DNA from: Marivita sp. XM-24bin2
Lineage (GTDB): Bacteria > Pseudomonadota > Alphaproteobacteria > Rhodobacterales > Rhodobacteraceae
Direction: 5' to 3'
Length of the DNA: 64,000 bases
Assembly (NCBI GenBank): GCA_003149565.1
Contig: QCWH01000002.1
Span: 112,516 to 176,515, forward strand
The notes under the pieces were generated by a model that was not told where the DNA came from, did no database searches, and saw nothing but the letters and a program-made list of their open reading frames with translations. Positions 8,239 to 16,458 of the stretch are shown one piece after another; within the stretch, counting starts at the first letter, position 1, and each line of letters begins with the position of its first letter. Made by a program: the position numbers and the translations under genes.

Positions 8239-9225
8239 TCAGAGGAAGCCGAGTTCGCGCATCAGATCACCGATCTGCTTCTCCTGACCTTCGAGGAAGG
8301 TTTTGAACTCGTCGCCCGGACGGAAGATGTTGACCAGGCCCATGCGTGCTCGGACTTCTTCCCACTCGGGAGTTTCCATCATGGCAGCCAGCATGTCCTG
8401 ATATTCCGCCAGCTTGTCGTCGGGCAGGCCCGGTGCTGCGAAGAAACCGCGCCAATTTACGAACTGGGCGTCGATGCCTTGCTCGGCAAAGGTCGGAGCG
8501 TCTTCAAATGCAGGAACGCGTTCGGGTGCCGTCACGCCCAAAATGCGGACTTCGCCCTGGTCTGCCAGGGCAACAGCTTCGGAGAAGCCTGTGGAGAGCG
8601 CGTCAATCTCACCGGACAGGAGGCCGGCCATCGCCTCGCCACCTGCATCATAGCCGATATAGTTGAATGCGGTTGGGTCTTCACCCGCTGCCTGCATCAC
8701 GATCGCCGCAACAAGGTGGTCCATACCGCCAGGAACCGAACCGCCACCAATCGCGAAGTCGGCAGCATTCTCGCGGTACATCGCAAGCGCGTCATCCATC
8801 GAATTGATCGGGCTGTCTGCGGATACGACGAGGGCGGCGTAGTCACCGACCGTGCCTGCAACCAATGTCAGGTCGCGGAAGCTTTGAGAGATTTCGCCTG
8901 TCAGAGCACGGATCACGATCGGGGTCGAATTGACCATAAGCGTTCCGTGGCTGCTTGCGGCGTTTTCAATCAGGTTCCCAATGGCAACACCGCCACCGCC
9001 GCCCGACATGTTTTCAAAAGTTGCTGTACCAACCAGACCGGAATTCACAAGTGCTTCGCCAGTACCGCGCGCTGTGCCGTCCCAGCCGCCGCCTGCACCA
9101 CCGGGAATAAGGAAATGCACCGACTCCATTTTTTGATGCCCACCGGCAAAAGCAACGCCAGACATGGCAACGGTTGCAGTGGCCGCAGCGATAAGCGTGC
9201 GGCGTGACCACTCAAGAGTGTTCAT
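8239..9225 (-). CDS. tctC: Tripartite tricarboxylate transporter substrate-binding protein TctC
   Basis: Periplasmic binding protein of 328 aa (Bug family). The N-terminus WSRRTLIAAATATVAMSGVAFA is a signal peptide with an SRR pair, possibly Tat-type. The mature protein starts with the family motif for the first ligand loop (VHFLIPGGAGGGWDGTAR) and later shows IGGGSVPGGMDHL. The ATG at 9225 has a GGGAGGA ribosome site; the frame extending to 9306 has no such signal. It captures a carboxylate for TctAB. It is divergent from tctD; the 103-base gap holds the shared promoter region, consistent with TctDE control of tctCBA. Confidence 0.92.
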   Translation of the reverse strand: MNTLEWSRRTLIAAATATVAMSGVAFAGGHQKMESVHFLIPGGAGGGWDGTARGTGEALVNSGLVGTATFENMSGGGGGVAIGNLIENAASSHGTLMVNSTPIVIRALTGEISQSFRDLTLVAGTVGDYAALVVSADSPINSMDDALAMYRENAADFAIGGGSVPGGMDHLVAAIVMQAAGEDPTAFNYIGYDAGGEAMAGLLSGEIDALSTGFSEAVALADQGEVRILGVTAPERVPAFEDAPTFAEQGIDAQFVNWRGFFAAPGLPDDKLAEYQDMLAAMMETPEWEEVRARMGLVNIFRPGDEFKTFLEGQEKQIGDLMRELGFL

Positions 9226-9328
9226 TGATTGTCCTCCCATTTGACAGGCGGTCCTCCGCCGCCCATGCTCGTATTTCACCACACAAAGCTGACAGAAGCC
9301 TGACACGGTGCCACGAGGGAGGAACGGG

Positions 9329-9997
9329 GTGCGCTATCTTTTGGTGGAGGACAATTTGGAACTGGCAGAAGCTGTTGTCGGTCGGTTGGCTTTGGATGGC
9401 CATGCCGTCGATCATGCGGCCAGTCTCGCTGATGCGGAAGATTGTCTTTCCGCTGCACAATATGACCTTATTCTGTTGGATGTGATGTTGCCTGATGGTG
9501 ACGGACGGGATTTCCTCGCGCGCAGCAGATCACATCTCGAAACGCCGGTGATTGTATTGACCGCGCGGTCGCAAGTGTCCGACCGTGTTGGCGCGTTGGA
9601 TCAAGGAGCAGATGACTACATCACCAAGCCGTTCGACTTTTCCGAGCTCGAAGCGCGTTGCCGCGCCGTGCTGCGTCGTCGAGGTGGTGAAGCGCGAAAT
9701 GAGATCCATTTGGGAGACGCTGTTTTCGATCCTCTTTCGGGAACCTTGAAGCACGGGAGCGAGTCGATTGATTTGCGCAATCGTGAGATTCGCCTTCTCG
9801 AGGTATTCGCCAGGCATAAGGGGCAAATTCTGTCTAAGAGCCAGCTGATGGATCGCCTTTTTTCATACGACGCGGAAGTGACAGAGAACGCTATCGAGGT
9901 CTATGTCGGGCGTTTGCGGCGTCGGATCGATGGCATGGGTGTAAGCATCGAGACTGTTCGAGGTCTTGGATACCGGATGGAGACCGGCGACGCGTGA
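9329..9997 (+). CDS. tctD: OmpR-family response regulator TctD
   Basis: Response regulator of 222 aa. The receiver domain has acidic residues E7/D8, phospho-acceptor D51 (LILLDVMLPDGDG), T78 and K100 (ITKPFD). The C-terminal winged helix ends with GLGYRM. I chose the GTG at 9329 because GAGGGAGG sits 7 bases upstream; the GTG at 9308 would add seven non-conserved residues. The stop overlaps the tctE start. In known systems TctDE activates or derepresses the divergent tctCBA genes in response to tricarboxylates. Confidence 0.92.
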   Translation: MRYLLVEDNLELAEAVVGRLALDGHAVDHAASLADAEDCLSAAQYDLILLDVMLPDGDGRDFLARSRSHLETPVIVLTARSQVSDRVGALDQGADDYITKPFDFSELEARCRAVLRRRGGEARNEIHLGDAVFDPLSGTLKHGSESIDLRNREIRLLEVFARHKGQILSKSQLMDRLFSYDAEVTENAIEVYVGRLRRRIDGMGVSIETVRGLGYRMETGDA

Positions 9998-11367
9998 CAA
10001 GTACGGGGTCAATCGGGCGCAGGCTGACGCTGCTTCTGGCGGGGGTTGCTGCCTTGCTGTCCGTGTTGAGTTGGTGGATGGTTACGGGTCTTGCACGGCA
10101 GGCGGCTGAGCGGACGCAAGACAATGTGTTGGCGGCGTCTGTCACGACCATCGCGGAAACGCTTCGCAGCGAGCAAGGCGAAGTTCGGCTTGAACTGCCC
10201 TATTCCGCCTTCTCCATGCTTGGTGCGATCAGCGAGGACCGCGTGTTCTATCGTGTCGCCAAAGGTGCGACGGTGCTGACTGGCTACGAGGACCTGCCGG
10301 TTCCGACAGCATCGCTGCCATCAGGTGGTCGTGTGGTCTTTGATACCGGGCAATACAGCGGAGAAGAAATCCGCATGGCAACAGTCTCGCGTCTTGTTCT
10401 GTCAGGAACCGAGCCTGTTCCTGTCACAGTTACCGTTGCCCAAACGCGTGGTGGAATTGCATCAATTTCAGCGGATCTGTCGCAGCAGGCTGCTTACCTT
10501 GCGATCGCGTTTTTTCTTGTGGCTGTCTCGCTTTCGGCGTTCGCCGCGCGAACGTCCCTGAAGCCCCTGAACGAGATTGCCGCTGCAGTGTCGCGGAGAG
10601 GGCCATCTGATCTTCGTCCTCTGCGCCGATCTGCTCCGACCGAGCTTGCACCTTTGATGATGTCTCTCAATCGCCTTATGGAGAGACTTGGTCAATCAAT
10701 TCGAAGCGCAGAGGATTTCATTGCAGAGGCGGCACATCGCATCCGCACACCTTTGGCCACGGTTCGTGCACAGGCGGAAATTGCGCTTCGGTCAGCCGAA
10801 GATGACGAGCAAAAGCAGCGGTTGCGTCAAATGATCCGTGCTATTGACGAGAGTTCCCGGTCTGCCGGGCAGTTGTTGGATCACGCGACCGTCATCTACC
10901 GCACTGATGACCTCGTGCGTACGCCCGTGTTGCTGTCTGATTTGGTGGGGAAAACCGTGGCCGGTTTGGAACCGACTGCTGCCATGAAGGATATCCGTCT
11001 CAGCGTCGAGATGGTCAGGGCCAAGGTCGAGGTCGACCCTGTATTGATGGACAATGCACTGCGTAACGTTCTGGACAATGCCATCAAGTATTCGCCGTCA
11101 GAGACCACGGTAACGATTGCCGCATCCGAGCAAGGGGGAGAGGTTAGGATTGCGATAAAGGACCAAGGCGACGGTCTTGGAGATGGGCCCACGGAAATGC
11201 TCACACAAAGGTTTCAACGTGGCACCAATACGCAAGGAATCGTTGGCTCCGGTCTGGGCCTGACGATCGCCAAAGATGTCCTGGTCGCGCATGGCGGCCG
11301 GCTTGAGCTTGAGAGTTTGCAGGGAGGGAAGGGCACATGCGCCACACTTGTTTTGCCATCCTCTTGA
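9994..11367 (+). CDS. tctE: Sensor histidine kinase TctE
   Basis: Membrane sensor kinase of 457 aa. Transmembrane helices lie at about 11-33 and 167-186 and flank a periplasmic domain of the two-component-sensor N-terminal type. The dimerisation helix holds the phospho-acceptor H248 (AEAAHRIRTPLATV). The ATPase domain has the N box (DNALRNVLDNAIKY) and a late G box (GSGLGLTIAKD). The GTG start overlaps the tctD stop (GTGA), and its 3' end overlaps the next gene by 31 bases, giving a three-gene sensory operon. Confidence 0.92.
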   Translation: MTSTGSIGRRLTLLLAGVAALLSVLSWWMVTGLARQAAERTQDNVLAASVTTIAETLRSEQGEVRLELPYSAFSMLGAISEDRVFYRVAKGATVLTGYEDLPVPTASLPSGGRVVFDTGQYSGEEIRMATVSRLVLSGTEPVPVTVTVAQTRGGIASISADLSQQAAYLAIAFFLVAVSLSAFAARTSLKPLNEIAAAVSRRGPSDLRPLRRSAPTELAPLMMSLNRLMERLGQSIRSAEDFIAEAAHRIRTPLATVRAQAEIALRSAEDDEQKQRLRQMIRAIDESSRSAGQLLDHATVIYRTDDLVRTPVLLSDLVGKTVAGLEPTAAMKDIRLSVEMVRAKVEVDPVLMDNALRNVLDNAIKYSPSETTVTIAASEQGGEVRIAIKDQGDGLGDGPTEMLTQRFQRGTNTQGIVGSGLGLTIAKDVLVAHGGRLELESLQGGKGTCATLVLPSS

Positions 11368-12365
11368 TCTGCCTGTCGACATTCGTCTCAGCGTTGGAAG
11401 TGGAAGATCATCGCCTCTTTCCCGGAACGGGAGGGCAGACATTAAAAGTCATTTCTACGGCAGATCTGGAAGTCTTTGAGCCTTATCTCAAGGCGTTTCA
11501 GTCTCAACATCCCAGCTTGTCGATTGACTATACGGTTGTGTCCTCAAGCGAATTGCACCGTGCTATAACGGGGGGAGCGGTTTTTGACCTTGCATTGTCA
11601 TCCGCGATGGATTTGCAATTTCAGTTGGCCAACGACGGCTTTGCTCAAAGTCACCAGTCCGAGGCAACCGTTGCTTTGCCAGACTGGGCGCGATGGCGCG
11701 ATTTGATTTTCGCCTTTACCGCTGAACCGGCGGTCGTAGTTCTGTCGACGGAGCGTTTCCAAGGTTTGGAATTACCAACCACCCGTCAAGAGCTGATCAA
11801 CGTCCTGCGGGAGTACCCAGAGCGGTTTGATGGAGCTGTCGGCACCTATGATGTGCGGGACAGCGGATTGGGCTATCTTTTTGCCACTCAGGAAGCGCGC
11901 TCAACGGATGCCTATTGGCGCCTTTCCGAGGTGATGGGGCGTTTGAACCCGCAACTCTATTGCTGCTCCGGCCAGATGATCGACGACGTTGCAGATGGCC
12001 GGCTTTCGCTCGCATATAATGTTCTTGGCAGTTACGCTGCAGAGAGGTTGGCCCGCAATTCTGAGGGACGCGTGCAAATCTTGGGTATGCAGGATTTCAC
12101 AAATGTCATTCTGCGGACCGCGATCATCCCGACGACCGCGCAGGAGAAGGATGCGGCGGGGGATTTGATCGACATGCTGGTAAGGTTGGGGCAGCGCGAT
12201 GCTCCAGAGGACTGGCCTCTTCCGCCTTTAGGGCAATCGGGGCGCGACACTCTCGCGGGTTTTGGACCAATTCGCTTGGGGCCTGCGCTGATGGTGTATC
12301 TTGATCCGTTGAACCGCCGCACATTCCTTGCAGAATGGGAGAACGCCCTTGAGCAGAGGCAATAA
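11337..12365 (+). CDS. Periplasmic solute-binding protein, third component of the Tct sensor operon
   Basis: Secreted protein of 342 aa with a signal peptide (cleavage near residue 19, FVSA/LE) and the fold pattern of ferric or molybdate type binding proteins: LKVISTADLEVFEPYLKAF at about 37-55 and the hinge-region segment around SGLGYLFATQ. There is no ABC permease or ATPase beside it. The gene starts inside the end of tctE, so it is translationally coupled to the kinase. The likely job is to bind a ligand in the periplasm and present it to the TctE sensor domain, rather than to feed a transporter. The ligand is unknown; a transporter elsewhere cannot be excluded. Confidence 0.72.
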   Translation: MRHTCFAILLICLSTFVSALEVEDHRLFPGTGGQTLKVISTADLEVFEPYLKAFQSQHPSLSIDYTVVSSSELHRAITGGAVFDLALSSAMDLQFQLANDGFAQSHQSEATVALPDWARWRDLIFAFTAEPAVVVLSTERFQGLELPTTRQELINVLREYPERFDGAVGTYDVRDSGLGYLFATQEARSTDAYWRLSEVMGRLNPQLYCCSGQMIDDVADGRLSLAYNVLGSYAAERLARNSEGRVQILGMQDFTNVILRTAIIPTTAQEKDAAGDLIDMLVRLGQRDAPEDWPLPPLGQSGRDTLAGFGPIRLGPALMVYLDPLNRRTFLAEWENALEQRQ

Positions 12366-12502
12366 TGCGCGGCAGTACTATTTTGTCCAATAAGAGAATC
12401 CAAGTTGCTCGCTAGATAAGCATATCGCAGGAATTCGTTACCCCTCGTTACGAGCTGAGGCGAAAAATTTGAAAATCGCAAAAAGCCGTGGTTCTGTAGC
12501 AC

Positions 12503-14266
12503 ATGCTCCAAGATGCTTTGAATAAAGAAAAAACTCCTGCGCTGAGTCGCGCGCTCGCGGCCAAAGTGAGTGAAATCTATCCGGATTTGGATGCCGATAT
12601 TCTCGCCTCCCAAGTGATCAGCGCTTTTTGGCCTGAAGGTACACAACGTCGAAAGCGGGGCCGCCGGCCGGGTAATGCGCTTTGGTCTCAAAGCGATGCC
12701 CTGCTGATCACATATGGAAATTCCATCGTCGATGGTGCGCACAAACCGCTCGACCTTCTAAACGATTTTCTTCGCCGCTATCTGAAAGGTGTGGTGGATG
12801 GTGTGCACATCCTGCCTTTCTTTCCTTTTACATCCGATGACGGATTTGCAGTTACGGATTATTTGGCGGTGAACCCACAATTGGGCGACTGGCCCGATAT
12901 CAATCGCATCGCAAGCGAGTTTAAACTGACGTCGGATTTGGTCCTTAACCATGTCTCGAGCCAAGGAACGTGGTTCAACGCGTATCGGCAGGGTCAGCCA
13001 CCCTATGATACATTTTTCTTCGAGGCTGATCCCTCTGATGATTTGAGCATGGTGGTGCGCCCGAGAACCACACCGCTCCTGCAAAAGGTGGATACAAAGC
13101 ATGGGTCGCGCCATGTTTGGTGCACCTTCAGTCATGATCAGATTGACCTAGACTTTCGCAATCCGGATGTCTTGCTCGAATTCCTGCGGATTATTCGAAC
13201 GCACATTGACAACGGTGTTCAGATCATACGGCTCGACGCTGTGGCGTTTCTTTGGAAGGAGGTCGGTTCGCCGTCCATTCACCTGCCGCAGACCCATGCA
13301 ATCGTCAAACTGATCAGGCTTCTGTGCGATTATGCCATCGAACCTATTGTTCTGCTGACTGAGACAAACGTTCCGAAAGCTGAAAACCTGAGTTACTTTG
13401 GAAAACGTGATGAAGCCCATGTCATCTACAATTTTCCGCTGCCGCCACTCATCCTGCATGCTCTTCTTTCGGGGAGCGCCGAAAAACTTGACAAGTGGCA
13501 GAGGTCCATGCCGCCTGCGCCACTTGGCTGCGCCTACCTGAATTTCACGGCAAGCCATGATGGCATCGGAATGCGGCCCGCGGAGGGCCTCCTGTCCGCG
13601 GAAGACCAAGAGGCGATGATCAGGTCAGTCAAAGCCGCAGGTGGTTTGGTCTCGATGCGGGCTTTGCCTGATGGCGGTGAAGCGCCTTATGAACTGAATA
13701 CAACTTATTTCGCGGCGCTTGGCCGCACGTTTGCAGGGCCGGACGCGCATCATGTCGAGCGGTTTCTCTGTTCGCAGACCATCGTCATGTCTCTCGAAGG
13801 CATACCGGCGTTCTACATTCACTCAATGCTGGCAACACCCAACGACACCGAAGCTGTCGAGCGGCGAGGAATGAACAGAGCCATCAATCGCCATCGCTGG
13901 GACTATGATGTTCTTCAGTCGCATCTTGCGGATGAAAGTACGGTGCATGCACGCGTTCTGCAGGGCTTGAAGCAGCGGTTGAAAATTCGGCAAGTGCAAC
14001 CCGCCTTCCATCCCAATGCGACCCAGTTCACTGTCAACACCGGAGACACACGCGTGTTTGGTATCTGGCGGCAGAGCTTGGATCGGCACCAATCCATCTT
14101 TGCTTTGCACAATGTCAGCAAGGACGTTGTTATGCTTCCTGTGAGCACCTTGAATCTCATCGCAGATGAGGAATGGCGTGATCTGTTGTCAGGAGATGTG
14201 ATCCTTGACGAAGATATCGTTCTGGCACCTTATCAGTGTCGTTGGATCAGCAACGCACATCATTGA
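12503..14266 (+). CDS. GH13_18 phosphorylase, probably glucosylglycerate phosphorylase
   Basis: Alpha-amylase-superfamily protein of 587 aa, the length of the sucrose phosphorylase-like subfamily. Catalytic residues are D245 (IIRLDAVAF, nucleophile), E287 (LLTETNVP, acid/base) and D353 (ASHDGIGMRP). Subfamily members phosphorolyse sucrose, sucrose 6'-phosphate or glucosylglycerate to glucose 1-phosphate. The next two genes, on the other strand, are a GpgS-type synthase and a phosphatase that together make glucosylglycerate, so glucosylglycerate phosphorylase is the best call; sucrose phosphorylase is the alternative. Its 3' end overlaps that of gpgS by 7 bases in convergent orientation. The 137 bases upstream hold its promoter but no feature I recognise. 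Confidence 0.78.
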   Translation: MLQDALNKEKTPALSRALAAKVSEIYPDLDADILASQVISAFWPEGTQRRKRGRRPGNALWSQSDALLITYGNSIVDGAHKPLDLLNDFLRRYLKGVVDGVHILPFFPFTSDDGFAVTDYLAVNPQLGDWPDINRIASEFKLTSDLVLNHVSSQGTWFNAYRQGQPPYDTFFFEADPSDDLSMVVRPRTTPLLQKVDTKHGSRHVWCTFSHDQIDLDFRNPDVLLEFLRIIRTHIDNGVQIIRLDAVAFLWKEVGSPSIHLPQTHAIVKLIRLLCDYAIEPIVLLTETNVPKAENLSYFGKRDEAHVIYNFPLPPLILHALLSGSAEKLDKWQRSMPPAPLGCAYLNFTASHDGIGMRPAEGLLSAEDQEAMIRSVKAAGGLVSMRALPDGGEAPYELNTTYFAALGRTFAGPDAHHVERFLCSQTIVMSLEGIPAFYIHSMLATPNDTEAVERRGMNRAINRHRWDYDVLQSHLADESTVHARVLQGLKQRLKIRQVQPAFHPNATQFTVNTGDTRVFGIWRQSLDRHQSIFALHNVSKDVVMLPVSTLNLIADEEWRDLLSGDVILDEDIVLAPYQCRWISNAHH

Positions 14267-15480
14267 TACTCTTGCGCGTCTGCCTGCGCTGCCGACTGCA
14301 TGTCCCGTAGAAATGCGGGGTCTGCGGCATGTACTCGGTTCCAGGTGGCGATAAACGGAGTTTCATGCGGATTGTCGAGGAAGGTCTGACCTGCGCGCAT
14401 GATGTTTTCGGCAAATAATTCGATTGAAGCTTCTTCGGAGTGCCTGTCGACTGAAAGGCCATTCATTTGTGCATCGCTGTAATACGCGTCCAAGAGGTCG
14501 AGTGCGCTTCGGTAATATGTGGCTTTGAGCGTACGGAACACATTGGTCGTGAAGATCGTGCCGTCGGCGGCCAGCTTGCGGAAGATTGCTTTGCAGATAT
14601 CGGTCGACATACGGTTCAAGCCGGTTGCCGCATCTTCTGGGCTGAGCGCCTGGTGCTTGTGGTCATAGGCATCTGCAATCTCGACCTGACAGACCGCTTT
14701 GGGGGCGAGGTTGCGCCAGGCTTCGGACAGAACGCCAATCTCCAATCCCCAGTCAGACGGTATTCTGAGATCGGGAAGGATATTGGTGCGCATCGCAAAT
14801 TCACCGGACAGGGGGTAGCGAAAGCTGCGGAGGTAATCTAGGTAGTCGCGATCACCTACGACCCGTTTTAGAGCAATCAGCAGAGGACTCACTAAGAGGC
14901 GAGTCACACGGCCGTTCAGTTTGTCCGCGCCAATGCGTGCGTAATATCCTTTTGCCACCTGATAGGGAAAGGTGGGGTTCGCGACAGGGTAAATGAGGCG
15001 CGCGAGCAATTCGTTGGTGTATGTGAGGATATCACAATCGTGGATCGCCATGACGGCGCTGTCCTGACAGCCAATCAGGTAGCCGATGGATGTCCAGACA
15101 TTCTTGCCTTTGCCTTGCTCTGCAGGCGATAGACCCATCTGTTCCAAGCGATTGCCCAAAGCCAACATCCGCGGACTGTCATTCCAGATGACGATGTGGT
15201 TTTGGTTCAATCCCTCGAAAAACTGCTTCGCATGCCGAAACTGCTCTTCATTTGCCCGGTCCAAGCCCACAATCACCCTGTGTAGGTAAGTGACCCGTGA
15301 CAGCTCAAAGAGGATGTTCGGCATGGCCTCCGTTTCCAGCTCTGAATAGAGGCATGGCAAAATCAGCGACATTTTTCGTGTTTGCGCAAATGTCTCAAGC
15401 TCGTAGGTCATTTCCTGGAGCGAACGTGTCCTCAGGTTGTGCAGGGTGGCGATGTTTCCGTTCTGATGAAAATCAACCAT
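14260..15480 (-). CDS. gpgS: Glucosyl-3-phosphoglycerate synthase-like glycosyltransferase (GT81)
   Basis: Glycosyltransferase of 406 aa that would transfer glucose from a nucleotide sugar to 3-phosphoglycerate. The N-terminal Rossmann part has SLILPCLYSE at 38-47 and the metal-binding DxD at 148-150 (AIHDCD). The central part has SGEFAMRTNILPDLRIPSDWGLE, the acceptor loop of GT81 enzymes. The ATG at 15480 overlaps the stop of the phosphatase gene by 8 bases, so both are made together. Product is the precursor of glucosylglycerate, a compatible solute used under salt stress or nitrogen limitation. Confidence 0.85.
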   Translation of the reverse strand: MVDFHQNGNIATLHNLRTRSLQEMTYELETFAQTRKMSLILPCLYSELETEAMPNILFELSRVTYLHRVIVGLDRANEEQFRHAKQFFEGLNQNHIVIWNDSPRMLALGNRLEQMGLSPAEQGKGKNVWTSIGYLIGCQDSAVMAIHDCDILTYTNELLARLIYPVANPTFPYQVAKGYYARIGADKLNGRVTRLLVSPLLIALKRVVGDRDYLDYLRSFRYPLSGEFAMRTNILPDLRIPSDWGLEIGVLSEAWRNLAPKAVCQVEIADAYDHKHQALSPEDAATGLNRMSTDICKAIFRKLAADGTIFTTNVFRTLKATYYRSALDLLDAYYSDAQMNGLSVDRHSEEASIELFAENIMRAGQTFLDNPHETPFIATWNRVHAADPAFLRDMQSAAQADAQEYQ

Positions 15481-16273
15481 TGAGCGTTTGTCCTTCTGCA
15501 AAACCAAGTCTGTCTAGAATACCGTGCACCGCATCATTCCATCCAGCAGGGCCTGGGGCATCTGTGCGTATTATTCGGCCTTCTTTCTCACCTCGTAGCA
15601 ACGGTGGTGTAGGCCGATGGCGGTTGGCTACGATCACACCCATATCCGCATTTTCAAGCATTGCGAAATCATTGGGCGCGTCACCTAATGCCAGTGTGAT
15701 CTCTGCGTGTAATGCGTCGATTACGGTTTGCATCGCGTCTGCTTTTGTCTGTCCGAAAGACAGTGTCAGAAACCTGCCGCCGTGCTGAGCCATGAGGCTT
15801 TCCTCAGCCAGCGCTGATGTAAACTTTGCAAGAGCTTTGTCGCTGCCAGACCAAATGCCCGGCTCGGAGTACCCGCGCGCCTTGGCGCGCTGGGCGGCTT
15901 CTTTCGGTAAACCTGTGAGCGTCGATATCTCTTCGACCGTCATGTCTCCGAACCCGTGGAACGCCTGCCTGAGTTCGCGCGGCAGTCGATCCAACGCCTT
16001 GCGCAAATCCGAATAAGTTTCCACCGGATTGGCATCGGGCAGGCCAATTACACCGGCACCGTTTTCAACGATGGCTGGCCAATGCCCAAGGCCCATGTCG
16101 TCTTGAAGGACTTTCATTTCACATGCGGTCTTGCTGCTTGTGAGGACAACAGGGATACGAAGTGCAGCCAGCCGTTTCAAAGCCGACTGAGCCGGTTTCC
16201 AAGCGTACGTCTCATGATCCAAAAGCGTCCCGTCGAGATCGGAAAAGAGTACGAGCTTTGGAGGATTCTTCAT
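15473..16273 (-). CDS. HAD-family mannosyl/glucosyl-3-phosphoglycerate phosphatase
   Basis: Soluble phosphatase of 266 aa. HAD motif I is FSDLDGTLLD with D12 as nucleophile and D14 as acid/base. Motif II is LTSSK, and motif IV is LGDAPNDFAML. The cap segment (FHGFGDMTVEEISTLTGLP) is typical of mannosyl-3-phosphoglycerate phosphatases, many of which also act on the glucosyl compound. It is the first gene of the two-gene operon with gpgS and completes glucosylglycerate synthesis. The 185 bases upstream hold the promoter and nothing else I can identify. Confidence 0.85.
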   Translation of the reverse strand: MKNPPKLVLFSDLDGTLLDHETYAWKPAQSALKRLAALRIPVVLTSSKTACEMKVLQDDMGLGHWPAIVENGAGVIGLPDANPVETYSDLRKALDRLPRELRQAFHGFGDMTVEEISTLTGLPKEAAQRAKARGYSEPGIWSGSDKALAKFTSALAEESLMAQHGGRFLTLSFGQTKADAMQTVIDALHAEITLALGDAPNDFAMLENADMGVIVANRHRPTPPLLRGEKEGRIIRTDAPGPAGWNDAVHGILDRLGFAEGQTLNG

Positions 16274-16458
16274 GCCTCGATTGTCGGCCGCTCATGCTGT
16301 GTGCTCAAGCCGAAAACGTCGTAAGGCTGTGAGCAATTGCAAAAGGCGCATGTGCATATACGGTGAAAGGCATCAAGACCGGACCGGCGATCCGCAATAG
16401 AATGGTACATCTGGCGACCAAACCTTACTGAGAACCAACGGTCAGTGACGGGGCATGA

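Noticed and set aside
8212..9207. 331-codon open frame on the plus strand
   Set aside because: It is antisense to tctC, which has a signal peptide, family motifs and a strong ribosome site. The antisense translation is rich in Cys and His and has no recognisable domain.
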